Assembly: GCA_036346355.1 (NCBI GenBank)
Contig: CM070571.1
Location: 46,458,293 to 46,522,292, forward strand
Origin: Rhipidocladum racemiflorum
Taxonomy: Eukaryota > Streptophyta > Magnoliopsida > Poales > Poaceae
Length of the DNA: 64,000 nt
Reading direction: 5' to 3'
The notes beneath the pieces are model-generated. The model ran no database searches and had not been told where the DNA came from. It saw nothing but the letters and a program-made list of their open reading frames with translations. The position numbers and the translations under genes were made by a program. Below, piece after piece: positions 1 to 11,953 of the stretch. Position 1 is the stretch's first letter, and the number at the start of each line of letters is the position of its first letter.

Positions 1-1096
1 GGGCTTTTCTTGCCGCCTGAGACCTAGTTGATGCATGCAATGATGCAGCAGATGCAACAGACACGCCACGCCACTGCTAATCAGAATAATCAAGTCAATC
101 AGGGACAACGCCCGAATTCAAGACTGTCAGAGTTCATGAGGACTCATCCACCCACTTTCTCTGGGAATGCCAATCCGTTGGAGGCCGATGATTGGTTAAG
201 GTCAATAGAAAGGAAGCTACACATTGCCCAATGCATGGGAAATGAGAAGGTACTCTACGCTTCTCATCAGTTGGAAGGGACCGCCGCAGAATGGTGGGAG
301 AACTTCTGCGCCACGCGGGAGAACCCTCAGGACATCACTTGGGAGGAGTTTTCCACTGCTTTTCGTCAGTATCACGTGCCGGAAGGAATTATGGACCTCA
401 AGAAGGAAGAGTTCAGAGCACTGAAGCAAGGTAATCAGCTGGTGGCCAAATACCTGAATAATTTCACACAGCTTGCACGTTACGCACCTGAAGACGTAGC
501 GACAGATAAAGCCAGACAGTCTCGCTTTATGATGGGACTTAACTCAGGACTGCAGGTGGGACTGATCACCCACACCTTACCAGATTTCCAGGAGCTTTTG
601 AACAAGGCGCTCATTCTTGAAGATAAGCGCAAGGAACTGGATGAGAGCCGGAAGCGAAGGATGCAACAGCAGGGATCGCGTCAGGGAGTGCAGCAACGCT
701 TGAGGGTTGCACCAAATTAGTTTTTCAGATTCCAGCCGTAGAATGCAACGAGGACACCGTCACCATCATCGAGACCCGTCAACCAGAATTATCAGACCCC
801 AACTCCAGCCAGAAACGTCGCTTCAGGCAGTCAACAGGGGACAGTGAGACACTGCTACACATGCAACGAGCCAGGGCACTTCTCCAATAGTTGCCCCAAG
901 AAGACAGCAGGAGTGACCCCGGTCCGCTTCAATCTGGGATCCACACCAGCCAGGACGCCCGCACCCGGAGCAAACCGCGGGACAGCATAGCTAGGAGCCA
1001 CGCCCCAAACCGTGGTGAGAGTTCAAGTCAACCATGTCACCGCAGAGGCACTGCAGAATGCCACGGACGTTGTGCTGGGTAAGTTACTTATCAACT
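1..1096 (+). mobile_element. Element G: 5' part of a Tekay-type Ty3 retrotransposon (fragment)
   Basis: This is the oldest layer of the stack. The window opens inside the gag gene, so the LTR and start codon lie to the left. The reading frame matches the gag of element B closely, including the PPTF.GNANPLEADDWLRSIE segment and the same zinc-knuckle region. G therefore belongs to the same family in the opposite orientation. It stops at 1096, where element F begins with TGTAACGCCC. The break falls just after the gag-protease linker (LGKLLINL), where B continues into its protease. The remainder of G should lie beyond F, outside this window. Confidence 0.85.
31..1080 (+). pseudogene. gag: Gag polyprotein of element G, with zinc knuckle (broken)
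   Basis: The structural capsid-nucleocapsid protein of a Ty3 element packages the RNA. The first visible ATG is at 31, but the true start is upstream: B's gag has further N-terminal residues and a TAG sits directly before this ATG at 25-27. The retrotransposon gag (capsid) domain spans roughly residues 30-200, with EADDWLRSIE, EWWENF and the helix-rich LARYAPEDVATDKARQSRF segment. A TAG at 718-720 interrupts the frame where B encodes glutamine. Beyond it a CCHC knuckle, CYTCNEPGHFSNSC, is readable near 853-895. The frame ends where element F is inserted. Identification as gag is secure; function is lost. Confidence 0.88.
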
Positions 1097-2940
1097 TGTA
1101 ACGCCCTAGTTTTCGCCTTCTGGAGAAAAATCTAATTTAAATTATTTAAATTCAAAATTTGGAGTTCCTTTGGTGTTTATATTAACCTGGCATCCTTTTC
1201 CATCCAAAATCGGGATTTAATTCCCCTCCGATCGAAAAATCGGATTTTCCAGTTCTCGTTGATACCCGAAATTTCACCCGAGTTCAAAAATGCTCCAAAA
1301 ATCCCCAAACGACTTCAATTGTGTTCCAAATATTCCAAAATGATTTTAGAAATCATTCCCCGGATTTTTGGGCCTCCGTTCCTATTTTATCTCACTCGGC
1401 TTTTGTTTAATGCCTGCAATCCGCGCCCGAATATTTAATTCCACAAAAATCCTCCAAATTCTACGGAACCAATTTTATTGGGTCCCAAATATTCTAAAAT
1501 GGCTCTAGGAATTTTTCCGGAATTTTTAGACCATTTTTCCTTTTTTTTTCTCTAGGGCGGTTTTTTTTGCGTAAAGGAGGACCAATGGGAGCTTGCCACG
1601 TGTCAATGAACAGTACCCATCTTCTACCTCCAGCCATGGTGGAAGAACAGAGAAAGCTTCACATGCTCTAATGGCTAGGGTTGCCTTCCAACACTCATAA
1701 CTCCCTCAAATCAACTCCAAAATGCGAACGGTCTGTTCCGTTGGATTCGTAGCGTCGATCTCTTGCTATTCCCCACCATCACTCGCCGCCAACCTCGCCG
1801 AAAACGGCCCCATTCAAGAAAAACAAAAATCCACACTTATGCCATTAACTCGGCCATTTCAACTCCAAACGGCGCACCACCACCTCCATTCTCTCTGTAT
1901 ACAAGTGCCCTTTCCGGTGGTATGATCCACTCTTTACCTCCCTCATTCGTTTGCCCGTGAGATCAAGAAAACCGACGCCGGGTGCACTTTTTCGGTGTTC
2001 TTCGCGTTCTTGCTTGTAGATCTCTCTCCGGTGAGCCATTCTTCGTACCACTTCGTTCCTTGTGACCGTGGATGAGTATAGAGTCTAACCCTTCAATCAG
2101 TTTTAGGTTTCATCAAGAATTGGAGGCGAATTTCAAGTTTTTCTCGGTTCGGCTGAAAGTCCGTTCGTCGCCGAATTCGTCGCCTCCGGTGAGAATCAAC
2201 TCAATTCCTTCCTCCTCTAGGTCCCTAAGGTTGTTATCTAGAGATCCCATGATTTTATTTGGGTCAAATCCGTGTAAAATTTGTGGAAAAATCGCGTTTT
2301 TGGGGAAAAAGGTGTTCTGTTATTTTTGTTGGAAGCCTCTGTGTACGTGCGTGCATGCGTGTGGCCTCACCGGCCGGCCAGCCGTCACCGCTTGCCTGCG
2401 CGCCGGCCGCGCCTCGCTGCCTCGGCATTCTTTGCCGCCGCCAGCACACATGGGCCCGCGCCCCTCGCCCGGCCAGCGTCTTGCCGTCGCCCCCTGCCGG
2501 CCATGCCCTCTCCCCCTCACCTCCCCCAAGCTCCAAGCCTCATCCATGGAGGCAAGCCAAGCATGAAGAAGGCCCTTAAGAGTATGACAATTGGGCCCAC
2601 TTTCCATAGAGATAAGACCAAGTCAAAAGTCAGACCAGTCAACCATTGGAATATTCTGAGAATATTCCTGGTTTTCCGATTTTTCGAATTTCAAACTTCG
2701 GAAGCTTATAACTTTTGCGTCCAAACTCCGTTTGACTCCATTCAAATTCCTAAATTCATCTAAAATCAAGATCTACCTGCCAGTACTAATTTTGTAATTT
2801 TTAGATTTTATTTATTTATTGCCTCGATTTGCGCGTAGCCAGGGAACCGACGCGACCGCCGATCCCGCCACCGGATTTCAAAGAGTTCAACGTTCTCGCT
2901 GTGACCGAGGCAAGTCTCCTTGACGCATGTTGATCCTATG
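1097..2940 (+). repeat. Element F 5' LTR, left part
   Basis: This is non-coding LTR sequence beginning TGTAACGCCC. AT-rich to about 1560, it becomes GC-rich around 2360-2520. The segment from about 2500 to 2940 is repeated nearly exactly at 50140-50597 in the 3' LTR, which proves it is LTR. Short frames here (for example around 2072-2566) lack similarity to known families and are not called genes. Element A interrupts it after CTATG at 2936-2940. Confidence 0.85.
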
Positions 2941-3662
2941 TGTCGGTGTTTCGTGCGTCGGCAATGCGAATTTCTGGTTAGTGGGGGTCGCGCGCTCCCT
3001 CTCCCCGAATGGTTGACTCAAAAAGCCAGGAGTTTATACTGGTTCAGGCTGAACGTCTCTACTCCAGTTCGCTCGGTGGGAGTGTATTGATCTTGCGGGA
3101 CGAACAAAGGATTACAAGCGAGGGAAGGGTTCGACCGACTGATTCCCTCGTGCTCAGCTGCTCGTTTTCTGCTCGCCTAGAAATCGATCGTCCCCCCGCT
3201 CCCTCGGGTCCTGCCTTTCCTTATATAGACGGAGGTAGCAGGTTACACGGGAGTTTGGAGGAAAAAGGGAGGGGGTACTGTACGCCTTGGAATCTGGTTT
3301 CTGTCTTGTCCGACCGACCTCCGCCCGCCCCACGCAGGGTTGGTAGTCCCGCGGTGTGCGGTCTCCTGCTGGGCTATCAGGATGACATACTGCTCTGTGC
3401 TCCTGTCAGCTTCGGTGGTTTTAATGGTGTTTGACTTTAGCTCGGCCTCGGGAGAGGGCGCCTCCCTCCGCGGCGTGTCAGGCGACGGGACGGGGGCTTG
3501 ACTCCTTCGGTGGTCCTTCTAACAACCTCGGGAAGGAGCCGTCTACCCCCGTACAGGTGTCAGTGGATGTTGCGTGCGTGGGGCAGCTAGCTCCATAGAC
3601 ACGGGGTCCGCCCCTTCGGGTGCCAGTGGAGCCGACCAACCGTGCGCCCCGACCTTGGAGGT
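2941..3662 (-). repeat. Element A left (3') LTR, outer part
   Basis: It matches the right LTR of A at 37198-37416 and 43755-44250 and is broken by element B after GAGGT (3658-3662). On the minus strand a TATATAAGG core promoter element is readable at 3219-3227; the same box lies at 43814-43822 in the other LTR. Apparent ORFs on both strands are LTR translations and not genes. Confidence 0.92.
3219..3227 (-). promoter_or_regulatory. TATA box of element A LTR
   Basis: The minus strand reads TATATAAGG, in the orientation that would drive gag-pol if it lay in the 5' LTR. The same motif occurs in the right LTR (43814-43822) and in element E's LTR (55906-55914), so this core promoter is shared by the two Tat-type families here. 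Confidence 0.65.
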
Positions 3663-6600
3663 TGTCGGGACCCCGAATTTGCAAATCCGGACCCTCTGTG
3701 TATTCAGCACTAGTCCAGGAACGCGCTAGTGCACACAGTCTTAACATCGGTATATATCACAATCATACCAAACGATACTATCAAAGTACTTTATTTAAAT
3801 AATCAAAGGGTTACTCGACCTTATGGCCAAGTTACAAATATATGCCTTGCAAGGCAGAACTTATTAAAAGAGAAATAATAGCAGCGGAAAATCAAATAAA
3901 CTTCGTGGCGCCATCCAGTATACCACAAGCAACTGACTGGGCTCGCATCCCTAAGTAGACGGGTCCTCTTGGAACTCCTCTTCCGAAACTGGCGTAGTCT
4001 CCTCTTCAACTGGTATTGTGTTGAGGCAAGGGTGAGTACTTGGTACTCAGCAAGTCATGCACAGAATGCAAGCTAATATACTATATGCATGGCTTGGTAC
4101 AAAGGAATAGCTCAGGTATATTTGCGATGCTTGACTTTTGACAAGTAATAAAAGTAGATTCGAAAGCGGTAGAAATAAGTAAAGCATAAATAACTTTTCA
4201 GGAAATTTAATAAACATTTTCCCCATCCTAAAACACATTTCCATCATCTTCATTATTAAACCAACCCAACTTTTCAAATCCAAGTTATTTTCATAAAGTC
4301 TACCCCTTTGATTGTAATTCCCGAGCATTGTCGATCACAGTGGACTCGGCTATTTAAATAGATTCTACACTCTGCAGAGGTTATGCACTTTACCCACAAG
4401 ATACAATCCACTCACCACGTCAGCAGTTAATCGCCATACAAAAGTATGCGAATGAGCGATCATAACAAAGCCTTTCTAAGCCTCAAACAACACAGGTGGT
4501 CCTCTCCCAGACGTGCTCTACACCATCCCTTCCCTTAGCCAAGGCGAAGTATGGGACCAACACACCGTTAGATGGGTACCTGGCCACGACCACGATACGC
4601 TCCCCGCACAATCACACAAACGGTGTAATCGACACCCGAGGCTCCACAAGTGAGTCCTTAGCGACTTAGTCAACTAGGGCCGTCCCATTCCAGCCATGTG
4701 GTTGCAAGTATGACCCAGTTCAAAGGCTTGCAAGGTTAAGTCCTTAGAGTGACCAGGGCAAGACTACCCGAAAAACCAAATCAACACTCCCAATGCCACA
4801 CTGACCACCTGATTACTCTTGCCACATGCCCGGCCGAAAATCGTTTATCAAACCCCAGTTGATTACCATGCACCACGTGCCATCAACATCACATGATACT
4901 TTTCCAAAACAGGTTCAATATATCATTAAGTCAATATTAACATTTAATTATCCAAAATCATGTCATGAGCACGTAGTGTGTCTAAGCAAAGATACTACAA
5001 CGATCTAAACCCATGTTGGCAATTTAATAATGTCCAACTAGTAAACCACAACTAGGGTGACAAAGGGTCATGGCACATACTTAAGTAATCAAGGTGTCAT
5101 ATATCAAATTGGTATTTATCTAACCCCTGTGTTTAAACAAAGTATCTTTCTAATTGAACTAGCATGCAATAGTTTAAATCAAAATAGATTTCAAATAGGA
5201 TCAACATGGTCAAAGCACAACTTGCCTTCAAAAGCACTTGCTCTTGGTCTTGAGTTGGATCCTGAGTCAATACTTCTCCTTGAATCCCTCGGCACTTCAA
5301 CGTCTACTCGTAAAGCGTGCAAATAGCAAATACACAAATAAACACTATGCAAAAGATCCCAAAACTCCAAATAAAATCCATAAACAGAGAGAACATAATT
5401 TTCTGGATTTTTAGAAACTGGAATCACAAATTTGGAGTTAAAGCATAAAAGTTATGATTATTTAAAGTTTAAATAATCAATTAAATAATATTACAGAGAA
5501 AAACTTTAGTCCAAAAATTAAATAAAATTCATATTTAGGTAGATCTTAATTTTATACAAATTTAGAAATTTGAATCGCTCAAATCGGAGTTGAAACGCAA
5601 AAGTTATAAGCGTTTGAAGTTTGAATCTAAATTTGAAATCATTATTCGAATTAATAAATCATTTTCTTTTAGGAAATTAATTATTGCGTCAGCATAGACA
5701 CGTGGCAGCTCCTGATTGGCCTGCTGACGTCAGCCGGTCCATGGGCTCGGTCCATGTTCAGCTCGGGTCCACGGTGGACTCGGTCCACGGCTCACGTGAC
5801 TGACATGTGGGCCCACTCGGGTGACGTCATCGCTGACGTCAGCGGGGCTCATCCGCAGCGGCAGTGGGACCTTTGTGACGTCATGGGTGACGTCGGCGCT
5901 TGGCTGGGTTAGCCAGCGACATGCGGGCCCTCGACACGCGGGCCGGCGTGTCTACACTGCACTGCCAGCGTGGGCTGGCCGACCGCGTCGGTCCAACTTC
6001 CCGACACGTGGCGCAATCTCGTCCGTTGGTTTGAAAATCAACGGCGCGGATTAGATCCAGGGTTAACACGTTGAAACTACTCGATGCTCGTGGGCCGTTC
6101 GATCTAGATCGGACGGTCCAGATCTAATCCTATAATCGCTCTGCTACAGCACGTGGCGATTGTGAACCGTTGGATCTTGATCCAACGGTCCAGATCTAAT
6201 CGGGTTTCTAGGGTTTGGGAAACACGTGAACTCACCGTTGCCGTCCGATCTGGATCCAACGGTGCACGAAGCTCAGGGACGGCGATGGCACGCGGCGGCG
6301 CTGGCTTGACCGGAGACGGGGACGACGACCTTGCCGTCGGCGTTTCTGGCGCGCTCCGGCGAAGTGAGGGGTACTCGAACGCGCCTCGTCTTGGGGAATC
6401 CGGACCGGGCTTGATGACGGCGAGGACGACTGACGGCAGCGAATATCGGCGTTTAATCGCGGCGAACAGACTTCCAACTCCGGCGAGCAATAACGGCGAG
6501 ACGGTGGGGATCCTAGCGGCGCGAGCTAGGTTTCGGAACCGGCGTGGGATGGCGATCCTCGGGGTATGCCGGGCATTAAATAGCCTCGGCGTCTGCGGTA

Positions 6601-7197
6601 AAAACGGAGACCTAGCTCTCACGCGGCGGACACGGCGGCGACACGGCGGGCGGAGTCCTCGGACTTCGGGCGGAGACGATGAAATCGTGGCCGTCCACGT
6701 GGCACAACCAACGGCCACGATCGCTGGCGCGGCCGGTCCGGTCCGGACACGGCCGTGCTGGTTTGACGGATCTCGGCCGTTGGATCTTGATCCAACGGTT
6801 GGGATTGATTAGGGTTAGGAGTGGGTTCGGCCGAGTCAATCGGCTCGGTCGGACTCGAGTCCGACTTCGGTCGGATGAACAAGATTTGACCCGAGTTGGA
6901 TTTTCCAATAATTAATATTTAAAATAATTCCCGATAATTCATTTAATTCATTAAAAATAGCAAATGACTCGGAAAAATTCCAGAAAAATTCGGAAAATAT
7001 TTTGGATCATTTTGGACTCAAATAAAATATTTCCAACAAAAATTTATTTGCAAATTTAAATTCTTTAATTATTTCAAAATGGAATAAATTCAAATAAATT
7101 CCAAATAAATCCAAATAAATTCCAGAAAATTCCAAAAATTCACCAAAGTGCCAAATCACACATGAATTTAAGAAAAGCAAAATTTTGGGGTGTTACA
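3663..7197 (-). repeat. Element B LTR 1 (outer left)
   Basis: This 3535-bp LTR starts TGTCGGGACC and ends GGTGTTACA. It is followed inside by AACCTCCCCTTA, the complement of a polypurine tract. Four TGACGTCA palindromes lie at 5725-5732, 5822-5829, 5834-5841 and 5876-5883. Two near-palindromes with 10-bp arms around TT (CCGTTGGATC and its complement) lie at 6167-6188 and 6777-6798. AT-rich flanks occupy 5390-5700 and 6900-7190. No gene is supported inside it. Confidence 0.93.
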
Positions 7198-7212
7198 AAC
7201 CTCCCCTTAATA
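7198..7212 (-). promoter_or_regulatory. Polypurine tract, element B copy 1
   Basis: The minus strand reads TAAGGGGAGGTT directly before the LTR start TGTAACACC. This is the expected plus-strand DNA priming site. Copy 2 has the longer version at 18556-18572. Confidence 0.8.
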
Positions 7213-7219
7213 GAATCTT

Positions 7220-8190
7220 GTCCCCGCGATTCAGGGCTTTCTAAAGGAATAGGTTTGGAAATTCTTTCTTCAAATCCTCTTCGCTCCCAAGTCGCTTCAC
7301 TTTCTTCATGGTTGCTCCAATTTGAACTCTGAGAATCGGGTTGACTTGTTTCTAGTTTCTCGATCCATTGTGTCTAGAATCCTCACAGGGTGCTCCTTAT
7401 AAGTCAAATCTTCTTGCAACTCAATTGACTCTAGCGGTGTCTGTTCCTCAGAACTCGGAGACACTTCTTTAAGCTGGGACACATGGAATACGTCATGCAC
7501 TCCTCGCCAACGATCGTGGGCAACTCCACCGGTAGGCAACTTCACCTCTGCGACTCAAAATCTTAAATGGTCCAACATAACGGAGTGCGAAGTTTCCCTT
7601 TGGCATGGAACCTCTTAACTCCCCGAGAGGCGTAACTCGAGGTATACAAAGTCTTACGGTTCAAAACTCAAATCTCGGCGACGATTGTCAAGATAACTCT
7701 TCTGTCGAGATTGGGCTATCTTCAACCTTTCCCTAATCATAGCAATCCGCTCTTGACCTCTTGAAGAATATCAGGCCCAAAGACACGGCGCTCGCCGGTC
7801 TCATTCCAATTCAATGGTGTCCGACAGTCGACCATACTGAGGCCTCAAAAGGTGACATCTCAGAACTAGCCTGATAACTATTGTTGTAACTAAACTCGGC
7901 ATACGGCAAACTTTTATCCCAAGAGGTAGCATAAGCCAATGCACAAGCTCTTAACATATCCTCGAGAATCTGGTTGACTCTTTGGCCCGCCCATCCGCCT
8001 GTGGATGATAAGGCATCTTGAAGTTCAAACGGGTCCCCATGGCTTCATGCAACTTATTCCGAGAACCTTGAGGTAAATTGGGTACCTCTCGTCCGATACA
8101 ATCCTCCTTGGCACTCCGTGCAAACAAACAATCTGATCATGTACAACTCGCTAATTTATCTCCCGAGTAAGTGGTCTTTACGGGGATAAA
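7220..8190 (-). pseudogene. pol: Element B copy 1: integrase C-terminus and chromodomain (broken)
   Basis: The end of pol targets integration through a chromodomain. A readable piece at 7306-7545 contains GVHDVFHVSQLK, the conserved segment after the integrase core, and then TYKEHPVRILDTMDRETRNK, the start of the chromodomain-like tail. Frameshifts separate it from the integrase core upstream on the minus strand. The homologous copy at 18580-18881 is better preserved and includes ATWER. Compared with copy 2, the differences here are mostly 1-3 base indels. Confidence 0.75.
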
Positions 8191-9060
8191 ATGGGCTACT
8201 TTAGTCAAGCGATCCACTATAACCCATATGGAGTCATAACCTCCTTGAGTCTTGACAAACCGGTAATGAAATCCATTCCGATTTCCTCCCACTTCCACTC
8301 AGGTATTTTCATTGGTGTAGCAATCCTGCTGGTTTCGATGCATTGCCTTGACTCTCTGGCATACGTCGCACAATGCAACATGCTCGGCAACTTCACGTTT
8401 CATACTCGGCCACCAGAATCTCTCCTTCAGATCCTGATACATCTTGGCGCTTCCAGGATGAATCGAGTACTTAGAGTCATGGGCTTCTTCCAAAATCAGT
8501 TGCTTTAACTCCTTTTTGTTAGGCACACAAATGCGATCCTTCATCCACAACGTGCCTTGTTCATCCATCTTGAAGTCCTCTGCCTTGCCTTCCTCCTTGA
8601 TGGACTTAATCCTGCGGATCTTGTCATCATCCTTCTGTCCTTCTCGGATCTGATCCTCTAAGGTAGGCTTTACTTCTAATGCGGCCAAGAATCCGCTAGG
8701 TACAACCTCAATCTTCATCTTTCGAAAATCCTCACATAACTCATCCTGACTTGTGGCTAGCAACGCACTCACGGTATGGCTTTTCCGACTCAGAGCATCG
8801 GCTACCACGTTGGCCTTCCCGGGATGGTAATGGATTCCAACATTATAGTCCTTGATCAACTCCAACCATCTCCTCTGCCTCATATTCAGATCTGACTGGG
8901 TGAATATGTACTTAAGGCTCTTATGATCCGTATACACCTCACATCTGTTTCCAATCAGATAGTGACGCCATATCTTCAAAGCATGCACTACGGCGGCTAA
9001 CTCTAGGTCATGTGTCGGATAATTTTCCTCATGCGGCCTCAACTGCCTTGATGCATAGCG
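8190..9060 (-). pseudogene. pol: Element B copy 1: RNase H and integrase core (broken)
   Basis: The frame 8299-9042 reads ENYPTHDLELAAVVHALKIW and HKSLKYIFTQSDLNMRQRRW, typical of Ty3 RNase H. It continues into the integrase zinc-finger region, with SIHPG, a C..C pair (CDVC) and FWWPSMKREV. A frameshift near 8300 cuts it off from the catalytic core. That core continues toward 7900 and is intact in copy 2. Missing N-terminal RNase H residues lie in a second frame at 9039-9482. Confidence 0.85.
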
Positions 9061-10030
9061 GCGACCTTTCCATTACGCATCGGCACACATCCAAGTCCTT
9101 GGCGCGATGCGTCACAATAAATATCGAAGCTTTGAGCAACATCCGGTAGAACTAACACCGGTGCTGATGTCAATTGCTTCTTCAGCTCCTGAAATCCTTC
9201 CTCACATTCTGGCGTCCATGCAAACTTCTTTTCCTTCTTCAGCAATTGCGTAAGAGGTTTCGCAATTGTCGAAAAGCCTTCGATGAAAGCAGCGGTAATA
9301 TCCTGCCATTCCAAGGAAACTCGAATCTGGTCACAGTCTTGGTACTCCCAATGTAACACGCCTTCTACTTTGCTTGGATCTACTGGCGACTCCTTCGCGG
9401 TCATTACATGTCCAAGAAACTCCACCTTGTCCTTCCAAAAATCACACTTGCTTGAACTTGGCGAAAAGTTGTCGTTCCTCACTTTTCCAAAACTCGCCTT
9501 AAGTGTTCGGCATGTTCATCCTCTCGTCTTGGAGTAGACTAGGATATCGTCTATGAACACGCATTTACAAACTTGTCCAAATATTCCATGAACACCTTAT
9601 TCATCATATTCATGAAATAAGCTGGCGCATTAAATCGGCCCAAAGGACATAGCGTAAACTCGTAATGTCCATATCTTGACGAGAATGCGATCTTGAATAT
9701 CTTACGATCGGATCTTCAATCGATGGTATCCCGATCTCGAGATCAATCTTGGAGAAAACTCCGGCTCCTCTTAATCGATCAAACAAATCATCAATCCTGG
9801 GTAGCGGATACTTATTTTTCACGGTGACTTCATTGAGTGCACGGTAGTCAATGCACATCCTGAAACTCCCGTCCTTCTTCTTGACAAACAAAGCGGTGCT
9901 CCCCATGGTGACGAACTTGGTCCGATAAATCCTTTATCCATTAACTCTTCCATTTGTTTCTTCATCTCTACCAACTCCTCGGTGGACATCCGATAGGGTC
10001 TTTTGCTATCGGTCTTTGTGCAGTACAAGC
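9039..10030 (-). pseudogene. pol: Element B copy 1: reverse transcriptase (broken)
   Basis: The RT copies element RNA into DNA. The frame 9610-9906 has LFVKKKDGSFRMCIDYRALN and NKYPLPRIDDLFD. A shifted frame then carries the active site: minus-strand DNA near 9540-9560 encodes VFIDDIL. The thumb/connection part at 9039-9482 has WKDKVEFLGHV, FAWTPECEEGFQELK and the start of RNase H (FDIYCDAS). At least three frameshifts separate these parts. Confidence 0.85.
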
Positions 10031-10199
10031 TCTATCACAAACTCTATGTCCCTGTCTGCGGCATACCGTAGATCTTCGGGGAAAACATCGGGTACTCACT
10101 CACTACCGAACATCCTCTATGCTGATTGCCTTGCATGCTGTTAACCATCAACTCGTCCATCTCTAGCTGCAGTGGCTTGAAATTCCACTTTCTTCCCAC

Positions 10200-10530
10200 A
10201 CGGGCTCTCAATCGAGATAGTTCTTCGTCCACAATCCAATACTGACCTTGTGTTTGGATAACCAATCCATTCCCAATATAACATCTAAGGTCTGGGTCTC
10301 CAAAATTATAAGGTTTGCTAGGAACTCTATTCCATCTATTAGTATTCTCACCCCGGAACATCCTACTTCCGTTCGGAGTTCGGAACCAGGGGTTTGAACT
10401 AACAGCATGCACTTAAGTCTTGCCATTCTCAAGTCATTTCTAGTAGCAAAGCCTTGCGAAACAAACGAATGCGAAGCTCCAGAGTCAAACAAAATCATTG
10501 CAGTCTTGAGTTAACAAGTAACTTACCCAA
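10200..10530 (-). pseudogene. pol: Element B copy 1: aspartic protease (broken)
   Basis: The frame 10208-10498 opens with ILFDSGASHSFVS, which contains the retroviral-type aspartic protease active-site triad D-S-G. It ends with VILGMDWLSKHKVSI, the conserved GMDWL segment of Ty3 protease. It lies between gag and RT, as in all Ty3 elements. Frames on either side are shifted. Confidence 0.87.
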
Positions 10531-10559
10531 GACGACGCCTCAGTAGCATTTTGCAAAGG

Positions 10560-11676
10560 TGCATCCGCGGTGACATGGTTGACTCGGCCTCTCACCACGA
10601 TGCAGGGTGTGGCTCTGGTGCTGGCGCCCTAGCTGGGGTGGTTCCTAGATTGAAGCGGCTGGGGTCGCTCCTCGCTGTCTTCTTTGGACAAGCTGTTGGC
10701 AAAGTGTCCTGGCTCGTTGCGATTGTAGCGGCGTCTCACTGTTCCTTCTTGGCTGCCTGGGGTAGCGTTTCTAGCGGGCTGGGTGCAGTAGTTTTGATTG
10801 GCAGGTCTTGGTGCTTTGGGGATGGTGTCCTTGTTGCATTCTCGTGGTTGGAATCGAAGAATTGATTTGGTGCAACTCTCAGCGCCGCTATGCGTTCCTC
10901 GACGTGATCCTTCTTTGTTGCATCCTGCGCTTCCTGTTCTCATCCAGTTCCTTGCGCTTGTCCTCAAGAATAAGCGCCTTATTCACCAACTCTTGGAAAT
11001 CTGGAAAGGTGTGGGTGATCAATCCTACTTGCAATCCTGAGTTAAGTCCCTTCATGAAACGAGACTGTCTGGATTTATCTGTCGCTACATCCTCAGGTGC
11101 GTAGCGTGCTAGCTGTGTGAACTTGTTCAGGTAGTCGACCACCGGTGATTACCTTGCTTGATGCTCTGAACTCCTCCTTCTTAAGGTCCATAATTCCTTC
11201 AGGCACGTGATACTGTCGAATGCGGTTTGTGAACTCCTCCCAAGTGATATCTTGAGGGTTCTCTGCGTGGCACGAAGTTCTCCCACCATTCGTAATTTGT
11301 TCCTTCCAAGCGATGAGAAGCGTAAAGTACCTTCTCATTCCCTATGCATTGAGCTATGTGTAGCTTCCTCTCAATTGATCTTAACCAATCGTCGGCCTCC
11401 AACGGATTGGCATTCCCGAAGAAAGTGGGTGGGTGAGTCCTCATGAACTCGATGACCTTGTATTACAGCGTGGTCACTGATTAACTTGATTAGCGAAGTG
11501 GCCTGGCGATGGACGTGCTGCATTTGTTGCATCATAGCATGCATCAACTGGTGCGAGCAGCAAGAAATGCTCCAAAATTCTGCACATCGGTGGCGGTGCT
11601 GGTGCTCCATCATTGGGGTTTTACATTGGCGAGATCCACTCCCATTGCTTCCAAAGTTCCCACGGGTGTTCACCAT
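10560..11676 (-). pseudogene. gag: Element B copy 1: Gag (broken)
   Basis: The start is the ATG at 11676 (MVNTRGNFGSNG), which is conserved in copy 2 at 23025. The capsid domain is spread over three frames. 11199-11444 holds THPPTFFGNANPLEADDWLR. 11093-11338 holds NPQDITWEEF and MDLKKEEFRA. 10888-11142 holds LARYAPEDVATDKSRQSR. The nucleocapsid region near 10690-10740 is degenerate. Same family as the gag of element G. Confidence 0.87.
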
Positions 11677-11953
11677 CTGTTGATTGCTCTAGGTTTAGAG
11701 ATGAGAGGGAAACAAGAATAGACAAGTAATATGGAACTTATGCGGGGCGAAAGGGGTAACTTTAGGGTCCATCTTTATTATTAATAACTTGGTATGGCTG
11801 CTTACAATGCCTAAGGGCCTTGCAACACATAATGCACACTCAAAGAAACAAAGCAAATCCAAATCGAACTAACTCACGGAGTCTAACGCCTAAAGGGTGA
11901 CTCTTTATTCTGTGACTCGACTCGGCGAAGGAGTCTCACTATAGAACCTAAGC

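Noticed and set aside
2072..2763. Overlapping frames of 90-164 codons near the GC-rich part of F's LTR
   Set aside because: The segment is LTR: its second copy at 49998-50219 has different frames, and no domain is seen.
6104..6915. Frames up to 219 codons in the B LTRs (also 17515-18238 and 26707-27493)
   Set aside because: They lie inside LTR sequence and are disrupted differently in each of the three LTR copies, so they are not maintained.
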